DNA from: Citrifermentans bremense
GTDB lineage: Bacteria; Desulfobacterota; Desulfuromonadia; Geobacterales; Geobacteraceae
DNA length: 64,000 nt
Assembly (NCBI RefSeq): GCF_014218275.1
Contig: NZ_AP023213.1
Span: forward strand, 310,001-374,000
Reading direction: 5' to 3'
Notes under the pieces: model-generated
Told to the model about the DNA's origin: nothing
Databases searched by the model: none
The model's input: only the letters and a program-made list of their open reading frames with translations
In this document: positions 27,665-36,437 of the stretch, piece after piece
How the letters are laid out: each line of letters starts with the position of its first letter
How positions within the stretch are numbered: the first letter of the stretch is position 1
Position numbers and translations under genes: made by a program

Positions 27665-27748
27665 TTCCCGCCCCCGGAGGGGGAGGGACAGGGAGGGGGG
27701 GACCACCTGTTCTTCCCTTCCCGACCTCCCCCCTCCGGGGGAAGGAGT
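27665..27748. repeat. Two C/G-rich palindromic repeats after the regulator gene
   Basis: TTCCCGCCCCCGGAGGGGG (27665-27683) continues to 27688. A second unit with CCCCCCTCCGGGGGAAGG is at 27725-27748. Each can fold into a stable hairpin, and no canonical terminator is otherwise visible after the response-regulator gene, so they may end its transcription. Confidence 0.5.
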
Positions 27749-27857
27749 TGGGAGAGCTTACAGCACCTTTATCTGCGGCGGACTCCTTGACTGGGGGCCG
27801 CCGCGCTTAGTTTCCCCCCAACCCCGCACGGCCAGTGCGAGGCCGCAAGAACCGCCG

Positions 27858-29498
27858 GTGCGACGCATGAGGATGACTAAGCTGCCAAAACCCGAGTCCG
27901 ACCGCCGAAGCCCCCTGTCATTGGGATGCTTCGCCGCGTGCTTTGTCCTTTCTCTCGCGGCGCTTCTGGCCCCCGCGCGCCAGGCGTCTTCCTCCTACCT
28001 GGAGCTACCCGCTGCGCCCGCCGCTTCTGCATCCCAAACCGCTGCACCTGCGGCGCCTGTCGAGGCCGCCGGCTTCCATCTGCTCCCCGCGCAAAAGGCC
28101 GCCGAGACCGCGCGCTTTCGCAGCCAGTTCCGGGCCGAGTACCCGAACGAGCCCTGGAGCGCTCTGGGTGATGTCACCCCGTCGTTTGTCCTGCAGCAGG
28201 GGGAGTACGGCGGCCGCGGCTATGGCGTTCTGGCCGAGATGGGGGACATCCGCATCAAGCAGACCCCGAACACCCTCAACGAGGCAGCAGGTCGCGGCGG
28301 GCGCTTTGCGCTTCTCACCGGCAACTCCGGCAACCGCGCGAAGCTTGAGACTTTTGCCGCCTCGGGTGTGCCCGGTGCCAGCCAGGACGACCTCCTGGTG
28401 GGCGCAACGGGAGAGCTTTCCCTCATGTCGGACAGCGCCCGATTGAAGACCATCTTCCTCTCCGGTCGCCGCGCGCTGGACGGGGAGGGACGCTGGCCCT
28501 CCGGGGCGAAGAAGGGGGACGTGCTGGGGCTCGTGGCGGCGATAGACCCTTTCGGCGGCAGGCTTGCCGCCGAAGCGGAACTCGACTACTCGAGCTACGA
28601 CGGCGACACGGCCGACGAGACCGCAGCCACCCGCGACTCGGCGCGCCGCCTCAAGTTCGGGGGAGAGTGGGGCGGGAGCCGCTACAGCGCCCTCTACGAG
28701 CGGACCGGCCCGCGCTACCGCCTTCTCGCAGGGGACGGTCCCGAGAGGGACTCCGAAGGTGTGGCCTTCGGTCTTGGGCACAGTTTCGAGCTTCATTCTT
28801 TCGACGTGAAGCTGTCGCGCTACAACGACAACACCGAGAAGAACGACCTGTCGCCGAGACTCTACCGGTACGAGGGGCTGGTGGACTACCACTTCAGGGG
28901 GGCAAGCAAACTGCCGCTTTCCCTGCAGTACAGGAAGAGGTTCATCGACAGCACCAAGGAGCCCCTGGGATACCTTCCCAGGGAGGTGGAAGAGGACGCT
29001 GTCTCGGGGAAGCTGAACCTTCTTGCGGGAGGGTGGGACTTGGGGCTGCGGGGCGGGGTGTCGCAGCGGACCGACAAACTGCGCCGGCAGAGGGAATCGA
29101 GCACTCAGAGCGTAGGCTTTCTCCCGAAGTTCACCGCGGCCGGGGTGACGGTCTTGCCGGACCTCTCGCTTAAGCGCGTCATGGACTACAGCAACAGCCA
29201 GCGCACCGACCAGTACTCGGTGAACCTGGGGCTGAACGGGACCCTGCTGGAAAAGCGGCTCGGGTACGAGGTCAAGGGGGGGTACAAGGAGGAGCGCACC
29301 GGCGCCACCGGAACCGGGAAGCAGGTGGTGGGCGCGAAGGTGAAGGCGGCCTATCCGCTGGCGCGGTTCTTCAAGTGGCTGCGTCCGCCGACTCTCGGGG
29401 TGAAGGGAGAGTTCAAGGAGATCAACGACCGCGCCGCGGACAGCAGGGAGAGCGATTTCTCCCTGCTGATCTCGCTGGACGGCGGGACCTTCATGTAG
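27858..29498 (+). CDS. Predicted outer-membrane beta-barrel protein
   Basis: This protein of about 546 aa has a long basic start, a hydrophobic signal sequence (CFAACFVLSLAALLAP) and an Ala/Pro-rich segment up to residue 70. About 450 residues of alternating hydrophobic and polar strands follow, such as YSVNLGLNGTLLEKRLGYEVKGGYKEE, ending DFSLLISLDGGTFM. Aromatic-bordered strands and charged turns indicate an outer-membrane barrel of perhaps 16-22 strands. I do not recognise the family. GTG 27858, ATG 27867 and ATG 27873 are possible starts, none with a clear RBS. It follows the two-component pair and could be its target. Confidence 0.72.
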   Translation: MRRMRMTKLPKPESDRRSPLSLGCFAACFVLSLAALLAPARQASSSYLELPAAPAASASQTAAPAAPVEAAGFHLLPAQKAAETARFRSQFRAEYPNEPWSALGDVTPSFVLQQGEYGGRGYGVLAEMGDIRIKQTPNTLNEAAGRGGRFALLTGNSGNRAKLETFAASGVPGASQDDLLVGATGELSLMSDSARLKTIFLSGRRALDGEGRWPSGAKKGDVLGLVAAIDPFGGRLAAEAELDYSSYDGDTADETAATRDSARRLKFGGEWGGSRYSALYERTGPRYRLLAGDGPERDSEGVAFGLGHSFELHSFDVKLSRYNDNTEKNDLSPRLYRYEGLVDYHFRGASKLPLSLQYRKRFIDSTKEPLGYLPREVEEDAVSGKLNLLAGGWDLGLRGGVSQRTDKLRRQRESSTQSVGFLPKFTAAGVTVLPDLSLKRVMDYSNSQRTDQYSVNLGLNGTLLEKRLGYEVKGGYKEERTGATGTGKQVVGAKVKAAYPLARFFKWLRPPTLGVKGEFKEINDRAADSRESDFSLLISLDGGTFM

Positions 29499-29518
29499 AG
29501 TGAGGCAGATTAAGAGTG

Positions 29519-29588
29519 AAGCAGATTAAGATTAAGAAAAAATTACAGACAAAAGGCCTTACCCCTTAATCTCAATCTTAATCTGCTT
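29519..29588. terminator. Inverted repeat between converging genes
   Basis: AAGCAGATTAAGATT (29519-29533) pairs perfectly with AATCTTAATCTGCTT (29574-29588), and a partial extra copy, GCAGATTAAGAG, lies just before it. The stem is A/T-rich and the loop is about 40 nt. It lies between the barrel gene and the reverse DUF362 gene and may act as terminator for both. Confidence 0.5.
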
Positions 29589-29602
29589 TTCCTCTTGCCT
29601 TT

Positions 29603-30709
29603 TTAGATCTTCACCAGCTCGTACTTCCTGCTTCCCATGCCGATCTTCTCGGCGTGCTCCAACTGCACTTCCCAGTCGATGTCGGGATGGACGCCGCGGA
29701 ACTTGTCGCCGCCGGGCTCGTGCCCGCTGGCAAGTGCGGTGTCCTGGTTGCCGCGCGCGTTGTTGACCAGGTCGGCGCAGGCCTGGTCCAGCGCCACCGG
29801 GTCGCTGGAGGCGCAGATCCCGATGTCGTTGACGATGGGGGCGTCGGCGTGCCCGTAGCAGTCACAGGCGGGGGAGACCTGGGTGATGAAGTTGAGGAAC
29901 AGCGTCTTCCCCTTCTTGCCGTGGAGCGCCCCCTTGGCGTACTCGGCCATCTTGCGCATCACGAGCGACGCGCTCTCATTCCACTGGATGTTGATCGCCT
30001 TTTGGAGGCAGGCGGTGATGCAGCGGCTGCACCCGACGCAGGCGGCGGCGTCGATCTGCGCCTTACCCTCGATGATGGCGATGGCGGCATGGGCGCAGGA
30101 CTTAAGGCATACCCCGCAGCCGTTGCAGAAACGCTCCCCCACCTTGGGCGCCACGGTGGAGTGCTGCTGCATCTTCCCGGTGCGGCTCGAGCACCCCATG
30201 CCGAGGTTCTTCAGCGTCCCGCCGAAACCGGTCAGCTCGTGGCACTTGAAGTGGGAGACTGCGACGAGCGAGTCCGCCTCGAGGATCTCGGCGCCGATGT
30301 TCACCGTTTTCAGTATCTCCCCGTCCACCTGGACGTCCTTGGCGTTATGCCCCTTGATGCCGTCCAGCATGATGAGCGGCGCACCCACGACTGCGTAGGC
30401 GAAGCCGTTCTCGACGGCGCAGCTTAGCGCCGAGACTGCCTCCTTGCGCTCGCCCGGGTACAGGGTGGAGGAGTCGGTGAGAAAGGGCTTCCCCTGGCAC
30501 GCCTTGATCTCGTCCACCACGCGGCGCACGAAGATGGGGCGCACGAAGGTGTGGTTTCCCCTTTCGCCGAAATGCACCTTCACGGCGACGAGGTCGCCCG
30601 GCGCCACGGCGTCCTCGACTCCCGCCTCCTTCATGAGACGACCGATCTTGGCGAAAAGATTCTCACGCGCCCCTGCCCGCATGTCGGCAAAAAAGACCTT
30701 GCTGCTCAT
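29603..30709 (-). CDS. DUF362 domain protein with two [4Fe-4S] ferredoxin motifs
   Basis: This 368-aa cytoplasmic protein begins MSSKVFFADMRAGARENLF and contains the DUF362 region (VAVKVHFGERGNHTFVRP...). It then has two ferredoxin clusters, CNGCGVCLKSC near 193 and CVGCSRCITAC near 222, and a C-terminal domain with ICASSDPVALDQACADLVN. The family is widespread in anaerobes and thought to be an iron-sulfur redox protein, but no reaction is established. The gene is monocistronic. A GGAGGGG-like RBS complement (CCCCTCCC) lies just above the start on the reverse strand. Confidence 0.88.
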   Translation of the reverse strand: MSSKVFFADMRAGARENLFAKIGRLMKEAGVEDAVAPGDLVAVKVHFGERGNHTFVRPIFVRRVVDEIKACQGKPFLTDSSTLYPGERKEAVSALSCAVENGFAYAVVGAPLIMLDGIKGHNAKDVQVDGEILKTVNIGAEILEADSLVAVSHFKCHELTGFGGTLKNLGMGCSSRTGKMQQHSTVAPKVGERFCNGCGVCLKSCAHAAIAIIEGKAQIDAAACVGCSRCITACLQKAINIQWNESASLVMRKMAEYAKGALHGKKGKTLFLNFITQVSPACDCYGHADAPIVNDIGICASSDPVALDQACADLVNNARGNQDTALASGHEPGGDKFRGVHPDIDWEVQLEHAEKIGMGSRKYELVKI

Positions 30710-31014
30710 CGTTTACCCCTCCCTGAGTCCACGGCAAACCTCCTGCCGGCTGCCCGAAGTTTTAATGATTGCGATTGGTATCACATATCCGGCGCCAATT
30801 CAACAGTCGTCAACTTTTCCTTGCCCTGTCCGTAAAATATGTTATTTATTAAAAATTCTGACGGGATGAGGTAAGGTCCCGGGTCGACAAGCGACCAGTA
30901 GCGGCATTTCTTCAGATACCGGCTTCGATGGAGGCTGATGCGACGGCCCCGGTACCATTAAAGAAGTCAGAACCTTTGACTCTCCAGGCACCTCGCCAGA
31001 GGAAGGAGGGAACG
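30710..31014. other. Divergent intergenic region, no gene
   Basis: About 305 bp separate the DUF362 gene from the forward pseudo-receiver gene and must hold both promoters. An A/T-rich core (TAAAATATGTTATTTATTAAAAATT) lies at 30832-30856. I cannot single out one -35/-10 pair. A GATT/GGTATC stretch near 30768-30785 looks only vaguely like a regulator site. Confidence 0.4.
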
Positions 31015-31791
31015 ATGGCAGAGACAAAAATCAAGCTGGAGAAGGGAGTGCGGATGATTGAATGTGATGAGCGCGAACTCTGGATCCTGGGACTCGGGGA
31101 CAGGGTCGAGAGGGGGGCCATCGTGTGCAGCTACCTGGCCGAGGGCGGCCACCGCGCCAGGACGGCGAAGGTATCCGAGCTGGCGAACTGCACCCCGAAG
31201 GCGATCCTTTTGGATCTTTCCCCCTGGTCGGACGACGGGTGGGGTGTGCTCCTTGCCCTGAAGGAGAACACCGCGACGCGGGAGATCCCGATCCTCCCCA
31301 TGTACCTCTCAGAGATCGGGCAGGTGGGGGCGGTGTTCCCGGTGGCGGGCTTCTTCACCCTACCCATAGACAAGAAGTACCTGGCCAAGAAGCTCAAGCA
31401 GTTCGGGCTCACGGACGAATCGGACGATTACGACCTGCAGGTGATGATAGTGACCCGCAGGGGGGAGGAGGACGTCCAGCACGCCATCACCGATCTGGGC
31501 TTCGAGGTGGTAAACGCCTACACCGGCAAGGAGGCGGTGGCGCTTGGGACCATCGTGCACCCCTACATGATGTTCTGCGCGCTCATGCTCCCGGACCAGG
31601 CCTCGTTCGAGCTTTTGGAGCGTTTCCGCCTCTACCCGCAGACCCGCAACATCCCCTTCTTCGTGCTCTTGAAGGGGGAGATGAAAGACGGGGAGCGGAT
31701 GGCGATGAGTCGCAGCATCGAGCACCTGGTGCGCAAGAGCTGGCTCACCCGCCAGGAGTTCCTCGCCTTCTTCAAACGAGGAAAAGAATAA
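31015..31791 (+). CDS. Tandem pseudo-receiver protein
   Basis: This 258-aa soluble protein appears to be two CheY-like folds in a row. Half one (about 20-130) has AILLDLSPWSDDGWGVLLALK...REIPILPMYL and a Lys-containing ending. Half two (about 140-258) has LQVMIVTRRGEEDVQHAITDLGFEVVNAYTGKEAVAL, then a receiver-like PYMMFCALMLPDQASFELLE and IPFFVLLKG. The second half lacks the phospho-acceptor Asp and the acidic pair; the first keeps Asp in LLDL but lacks a clear acidic pair. It is probably a non-phosphorylated protein-interaction module. ATG 31015 has GGAGG upstream. A strong terminator follows, so it is monocistronic. Confidence 0.75.
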   Translation: MAETKIKLEKGVRMIECDERELWILGLGDRVERGAIVCSYLAEGGHRARTAKVSELANCTPKAILLDLSPWSDDGWGVLLALKENTATREIPILPMYLSEIGQVGAVFPVAGFFTLPIDKKYLAKKLKQFGLTDESDDYDLQVMIVTRRGEEDVQHAITDLGFEVVNAYTGKEAVALGTIVHPYMMFCALMLPDQASFELLERFRLYPQTRNIPFFVLLKGEMKDGERMAMSRSIEHLVRKSWLTRQEFLAFFKRGKE

Positions 31792-31824
31792 TCCCAGTTC
31801 TTACTCTCATCCCGGATCAACCCC

Positions 31825-31864
31825 CAGGGGGTACGGCATCGTCGCCGTACCCCCTGTTTTTTTT
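31825..31864 (+). terminator. Strong rho-independent terminator
   Basis: A perfect 13-bp stem, CAGGGGGTACGGC (31825-31837) with GCCGTACCCCCTG (31844-31856), has a 6-nt loop and is followed by eight T residues. It ends the pseudo-receiver transcript. Confidence 0.93.
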
Positions 31865-31980
31865 CCCGATTACACCCACCCGTCCGTGACTCTTGCCCCC
31901 TTTCAAATACAAAAAGATCGAAGAATCCCGAGAAAGCCAGACTGATATCTACCCACCAAGCGCTGCACGCGAACTAACGT

Positions 31981-32014
31981 CCCCCCTTTGCGAAGGGGGG
32001 ACAGGGGGGATTTG
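31981..32014. repeat. CCCCCCTTTGCG intergenic repeat, copy 1
   Basis: The 34-bp unit pairs CCCCCCTTTG with CGAAGGGGGG and continues ACAGGGGGGATTTG. A second copy at 55581-55614 is identical over the unit, and a diverged third copy is at 62201-62235. All are intergenic. Confidence 0.75.
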
Positions 32015-32332
32015 TTCTGCTGGCATTGACATCTCAAAATAATTGGAAAGAATTGGCGTTTGCTAATAAATACGAGCAGGAGCTGGCGACCCCTTTCGCA
32101 CCCACCTGCAGCCGCTGCGGTTTTGGGAACGACAGATAGATAGGATATCTTATGTGAAATTGTTAATCTAGTCGGGCGCGCGCATTCATTTGTCCAAACG
32201 CGGGAACTTGAGGGAGTAAAGGGGTAAAAGCAGGGATGGGAAGAAGAACGGGAAGAGCCGCCGGCACCGCGATATGATCGGGAGCCGGCGGCAGTAGATG
32301 CCGGGGAGGTACAGGGGGGGAAAGTTGTGGCC
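32015..32332. other. Non-coding stretch downstream of the ClC gene
   Basis: About 320 bp between the repeat and the reverse clcA stop codon show no supported gene, terminator or RNA. Purine-rich sequence with GGAGG-like runs occurs near 32300 but precedes no convincing frame. Confidence 0.4.
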
Positions 32333-33700
32333 TTATTTTCTCTTTTTCTCGAAGCTGCGGCGGCGGATAACCTTCACGCCCTTGAGCAGGAACCCAGGCA
32401 GCGAGATCGCCGCGCTCTCCAGTTTCTCGGGGTTGAACTGGGACATGGGTATGCCGGTTTCCACCTTGAGGGACCCGCTCTTCTCGATCCCCAGGATCTG
32501 GCTGGGGTAGATGCTGCGGTAGCCCACGATGAGGAAGCTCACCATGCAGGCGATGGCTGCGTGCGGCGCGATGGCAGCCCCGAAGAGTTCCATGGCCATG
32601 ACCGAGGCGGCGATCGGCGTGTTCGCCGCACCGGCTAAGAGCGCCGCCATCCCTATGGCCGAGTAGGTCGCCACCAGCGGTTCGTGCAAAAGAACGGCAA
32701 AGAGGTTGCCGGCCGTAGTCCCGATGAAGAAGATGGGGGTTACCACGCCGCCGCTCCCCCCGCAGGCAAGCGTTATCGAGGTGGTCAGCATCTTCATGAA
32801 GGTAGCCCCCATGGGGAGCACCGCACCGTTTAGCCCCGCCTCTATGGAATCGACGCCGAGCCCCAGGTAGCGCAGCGATATGAATCTTCCCACCAGGACC
32901 AGCAAGCCCCCCCCGAACAGTGCCTTCGCCACCGGGTGCCAGGAAAGGCGTTGGAACAGGCGGTGCCCCCACTGCATGATCTCGATGAAAATGAGCGCGA
33001 TCAGCCCGCACCAGACCCCCAGCATGATCATCTCCGCGAAGTTCCAGCCGGTGACCTTCGGGAAGATGGTCACTGCGAGATGCGGGTAGTTCACCCCTAA
33101 AAGCGTGGCGACGTGAAAGCCCACGATCCCCGCGACAAAAGAGGGGAACAGCACGTCGTAGAATACCTGGCCCAGCACCAGTACCTCGACGCCGAAGAGG
33201 GCACCGGCTATGGGGGTGCCGAAAACGGTGGCAAAACCGGCGCTGATGCCGCAGATCACGATCTTGCGGCGGTCGATGTCGTTGAGCCTGAGCAGCGAGG
33301 CAAAGCCCGAGGCTAGGCCTGCGCCTATCTGTGCGCAGGGACCCTCCTTGCCGGCGGAACCGCCACCGGCAAGCGTTATCACCGTTGCCACAAGCTTCAC
33401 CGGCACCACCATGAGCGGGATTCTGCCCATCCGCTGGTGCACCGCCTCGATCACCTTCTCCGTGCCGTGGCCGGTCGCTTCCGGCGCGAGCCAGCGGACC
33501 AGGAGCGTGCTGGCGACAAGAGTGACCGGGAGCAGCAGGTAGTAGTCCGGGAAGCGGGCGTACTGGCCGGAGGTCCAGGCCAGGGAGCGGAGGAAGGCAG
33601 CGGTGCCGCATCCGACGAGGACTCCCACCGCGGAGGCGTAGGTGGCCCACTTGAGGACGCTGGCTAGAAGTGTCAGTTGCACCATGAGGTTTTTGCGCAT
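32333..33700 (-). CDS. clcA: ClC-family chloride channel/transporter
   Basis: This 455-aa polytopic membrane protein belongs to the ClC family. The selectivity-filter motif GSAGKEGP contains the gating glutamate that marks H+/Cl- exchangers. The family segments GISAGFATVFGTPIAGALFGVEVL, GGSGGVVTPIFFIGTTAGNLF and LLAGAANTPIAASVMAMELFG are in the expected order. A short C-terminal cytoplasmic part ends in FEKKRK without CBS domains. It probably exports or balances chloride with protons. GAAGGAA lies just upstream of the ATG on the reverse strand. The divergent neighbour starts 138 bp away. Confidence 0.92.
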   Translation of the reverse strand: MRKNLMVQLTLLASVLKWATYASAVGVLVGCGTAAFLRSLAWTSGQYARFPDYYLLLPVTLVASTLLVRWLAPEATGHGTEKVIEAVHQRMGRIPLMVVPVKLVATVITLAGGGSAGKEGPCAQIGAGLASGFASLLRLNDIDRRKIVICGISAGFATVFGTPIAGALFGVEVLVLGQVFYDVLFPSFVAGIVGFHVATLLGVNYPHLAVTIFPKVTGWNFAEMIMLGVWCGLIALIFIEIMQWGHRLFQRLSWHPVAKALFGGGLLVLVGRFISLRYLGLGVDSIEAGLNGAVLPMGATFMKMLTTSITLACGGSGGVVTPIFFIGTTAGNLFAVLLHEPLVATYSAIGMAALLAGAANTPIAASVMAMELFGAAIAPHAAIACMVSFLIVGYRSIYPSQILGIEKSGSLKVETGIPMSQFNPEKLESAAISLPGFLLKGVKVIRRRSFEKKRK

Positions 33701-33838
33701 CTGTGTTCCTTCAAAAGGGGATAGGGGCGAGCCGAAATCGAAGCAAAATCGGCGTCCTCTGGAGATATATCGAAAACTGAATGGAAAGCGGTAGCGCCGA
33801 TGGTATGCTCTTTAGATCCCAATTGCAAGGAGGCTCGT

Positions 33839-34297
33839 ATGAAAGCAAGCACTTACCGCATCCTATTGGCAACGCTCTCCGCGGCGCTCGTCGCAGCGCC
33901 GGTCTTCGCAGCGCCGTGGCAGCAGTGGCGCGGCAGCGGCGGCTGGGGCATGGGGAGTGCCTACCAGCGGATGTACGACCCGGCGAAGGTGGAAACGGTC
34001 GCAGGCGAGGTGGTCGTCGTCGACGAGGTGAGCATGGGGAAGGGTCCCAAAAAGGGGATCCATCTCAAGCTCAAGACGGACCAGGGGACCATCCCGGTGC
34101 ATCTCGGCCCCTCGTGGTACCTTGAGCGCCAGGACACCAGGATCGCTACGGGTGACCGGGTCGAGGTGAAGGGGGCCAGGGCGGATTTCGGGGGCAAACC
34201 CGCCATCATCGCAGCCGAGGTCAGGAAGGGGGACGAGGTGCTGATACTTCGCGACGCGGCCGGCGTCCCGGCCTGGGCGGGGTGGCGGCGAAAATAA
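33839..34297 (+). CDS. Small periplasmic protein, probable OB-like fold
   Basis: This 152-aa protein has a clear signal peptide (MKASTYRILLATLSAALVAAPVFA|APW). A glycine-rich stretch and a beta-rich domain follow: VETVAGEVVVVDEV...GIHLKLKTDQGTIPVHLGPSWYL...TGDRVEVKGARADFGGKPAIIAAEV. This strand pattern resembles small secreted OB-fold proteins such as MamS/YdeI-like proteins; I cannot name the family firmly. ATG 33839 has AAGGAGG 6 nt upstream; the frame continues back to 33800 without an RBS. The gene ends at a bidirectional terminator. Confidence 0.78.
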   Translation: MKASTYRILLATLSAALVAAPVFAAPWQQWRGSGGWGMGSAYQRMYDPAKVETVAGEVVVVDEVSMGKGPKKGIHLKLKTDQGTIPVHLGPSWYLERQDTRIATGDRVEVKGARADFGGKPAIIAAEVRKGDEVLILRDAAGVPAWAGWRRK

Positions 34298-34316
34298 CTG
34301 CGCTGTCTCACGAGGC

Positions 34317-34346
34317 AACGAGGCGCACCGCCCGGTGCGCCTCGTT
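34317..34346. terminator. Bidirectional hairpin terminator
   Basis: AACGAGGCGCACCG (34317-34330) pairs with CGGTGCGCCTCGTT (34333-34346), a near-perfect hairpin with T-rich flanks between converging genes. Confidence 0.85.
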
Positions 34347-34363
34347 TGATTCAGAGCCGGAGC

Positions 34364-36241
34364 TTACCTCCTGGCTTTCTTCTTCTTTTTCGACTTCCCC
34401 TTGCGCTCCTTCGAAACCTTCTTCCCCTTCTTGTGTTTGGAGAGATGTTTCCTGTACTCCTGCTTCTTATGCGCCTTCTTTAGGTCCAGCTTGCTCAGAA
34501 GCTCCACCGGCTCCAGCAGATCCGGGTCGGCTTTCCGTGCCGCCGCCAGCGCCTCGCGCGCCTTTTCCTTCTCGCCCAGCCGCAGGTAGAGCTTGCCCAG
34601 CGCGTTAAGCGCCCGGGCATGGTCCGGCTTCAGCGCGAGCGCCTTCTGGTACTGCTCCCGGGCGCCGTCGTTGTTGCCGCGGAAGGCGTAGATGACCCCC
34701 AGCCGGTACTGGTCGTTGGCGCTCTCCGGGTTCAACTCGGCCGATGCTTTAAGAAGCTTCTCGGTGTCGTCGTAACGCCGCGCCTTCACGTACAGCGATA
34801 TGAGGAGTTCCCTCGCCTCGGCGTGCCTCGGGTCGAGCCTCAGCACCTCGATAAGGTGCTTTTCCGCCTGCTCCGGCTGTTTCCGTTTCTGGTAGAGCCG
34901 TGCGATCCCCAGATGGGCGACCTCACTGTCCTGATCTAGCTCTATGGCCTTCGAGTAGGCTCTGATGGCGTCTTCGTACTGCCGGCGCTGCTCGTAGAGC
35001 CGGGCGAGCTTGTAGTAGCTCAGCGGGTTGTCCCCGTGGCGTGAGACGAGCTCCCGGTACTGTGCGATGGCGGCATCCAAGTCGCCGCGTACCGTGTGGA
35101 TCTCGGCGAGCCTCCTTCGGGCGTCGCCGTTTTCGGGGTCGAGCCGTATCGCCTCGGAGAAGCGGCGGATCGCCTGGTCCAGATCCCCCTTGCGCTCGTA
35201 GAGGGTTCCCAGGTTGTAGAGCAGCTGGCTGGATGTCTCCTTTCGTCGCAGCGCTTCCTCGTATGCGGTTATCGCCTCGCCGTCATGCCCCGCGGCCAAA
35301 AGCGCATCCCCCAGCTTCTCGCGTACCCCCGGCGCGTCCGGCTGTTTCAGAAGCAGCGCCTCGTACTCCCGCGCCGCCTTCAAAAACGCGGTCCCTTGCT
35401 GGTACAGCGCCGCTTTTTCCAGGTGGTCCGCGGGCGTCGATGCCCGCTCCATTCCAGCCTGCCGGTATTGCGCATCGGCAAGCTTCTCCTCGCCTATCAG
35501 GTCCAAAAGGCGTGCCAGGCGGAAGTGGATGTCGCGGTTGTCGGGGTGTGCCGCGCTTGCCTGCTTAAGCTGCTGCAGCGCGTCCTGGTACTGCTTGTCC
35601 CCACGGTAGATCTCGGCCAATTCCAGGCTGGCCGCCAGGTTCGCGGGATCCAGCCGCAGCGCCTCGACGAGCAGGTCCCGGGCCTTGGCGCGCTCGCCCA
35701 GTCCAAGGTAGCTGCGCGCCATGCCGACACGCAGCTTCGCATCGTTTCCGTACGTTGGCAGCGCCCGTTCATACTGTGACAGGGCCAGGGCGTACAGCTG
35801 CGCAGCCTGGAAGATGTCACCCAGGGCCTTCGCGTAGGCTGGATCAGGTTTCGACTTGGAGGCCTCGAAAAGTTCCACCGAGGCCTCTTCCCGCGCTCCC
35901 TTCTCGAAAAGCAGCAGTCCGAGCCTGCCGTGCGCCTCCGCAAGCTGGGGGTCCTTTTTTACGGCGCTCCGGTACTCTTCAACCGCCTCTTCCTGCCGTT
36001 GGGCCGCCTCCAGCGCGAGTCCCTTGAGATAATGGGCGGCGCCGCCGTCGGCGCAGAGTTCCCGGACCTTCTTCTCAGCTTCAAGCCTTTTGTCGGCCGA
36101 ACTCTGCCGGGTGATCTCCTTGACCGCCTCACTTGCCTTGTCGCAGGGGGGCAGGCTCGAGCCCCAGGTAAAGCCGCAGGACAAAAAGCCCAGGACGAGC
36201 AGCGCGGGGCGGCAGATCCTGCCGTTTTTTCGAAGATTCAT
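34364..36241 (-). CDS. TPR-repeat envelope protein with poly-lysine tail
   Basis: This 625-aa protein has a signal sequence with a possible lipobox (LLVLGFLSC), then about fifteen tandem TPR units from residue 40 to 570. They follow the pattern AxxxYxxALxxDPxxAxAxxxLGxLY, for example ALRRKETSSQLLYNLGTLYERKGDLDQA split over two helices. The last 50 residues are extremely basic (KKQEYRKHLSKHKK... KSKKKKKARR). TPR arrays are scaffolds for protein assembly; the cationic tail could bind peptidoglycan, LPS or nucleic acid. I chose ATG 36241 with AGAGG upstream; an upstream in-frame start at 36292 would begin in a palindromic repeat. It lies downstream of pal, in the same direction. Confidence 0.85.
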   Translation of the reverse strand: MNLRKNGRICRPALLVLGFLSCGFTWGSSLPPCDKASEAVKEITRQSSADKRLEAEKKVRELCADGGAAHYLKGLALEAAQRQEEAVEEYRSAVKKDPQLAEAHGRLGLLLFEKGAREEASVELFEASKSKPDPAYAKALGDIFQAAQLYALALSQYERALPTYGNDAKLRVGMARSYLGLGERAKARDLLVEALRLDPANLAASLELAEIYRGDKQYQDALQQLKQASAAHPDNRDIHFRLARLLDLIGEEKLADAQYRQAGMERASTPADHLEKAALYQQGTAFLKAAREYEALLLKQPDAPGVREKLGDALLAAGHDGEAITAYEEALRRKETSSQLLYNLGTLYERKGDLDQAIRRFSEAIRLDPENGDARRRLAEIHTVRGDLDAAIAQYRELVSRHGDNPLSYYKLARLYEQRRQYEDAIRAYSKAIELDQDSEVAHLGIARLYQKRKQPEQAEKHLIEVLRLDPRHAEARELLISLYVKARRYDDTEKLLKASAELNPESANDQYRLGVIYAFRGNNDGAREQYQKALALKPDHARALNALGKLYLRLGEKEKAREALAAARKADPDLLEPVELLSKLDLKKAHKKQEYRKHLSKHKKGKKVSKERKGKSKKKKKARR

Positions 36242-36283
36242 GTGACCTCTTTTTTTTATCAGCCTGCAGCAACTATATCTTCT

Positions 36284-36309
36284 GGTTCCCAAGCTCCAGC
36301 TTGGGAACC
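36284..36309. repeat. CCCAAGCT palindrome, long copy
   Basis: GGTTCCCAAGCT-CC-AGCTTGGGAACC is a perfect 12-bp inverted repeat in the gap between pal and the TPR gene. A decayed copy (GTCCCCAAGCTTGAG...) follows near 36371, and a shorter copy is at 18978. Confidence 0.75.
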
Positions 36310-36437
36310 CTCAGTCGTGCCACCGCTTGTGTACTTTACAAAAGGAAGCGAAGCCTCCAGTTGCCTATGCGTCCCCAAGCTTGAGATTGAGGACGAGGAT
36401 ACGGGGCCGCACTGGTGCGGCCCCGGCTTCCCAGCTG

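Noticed and set aside
30765..30790. Possible Fur- or FNR-like site (GATTGCGATTGGTATCA)
   Set aside because: It matches neither consensus well and has no symmetric partner.
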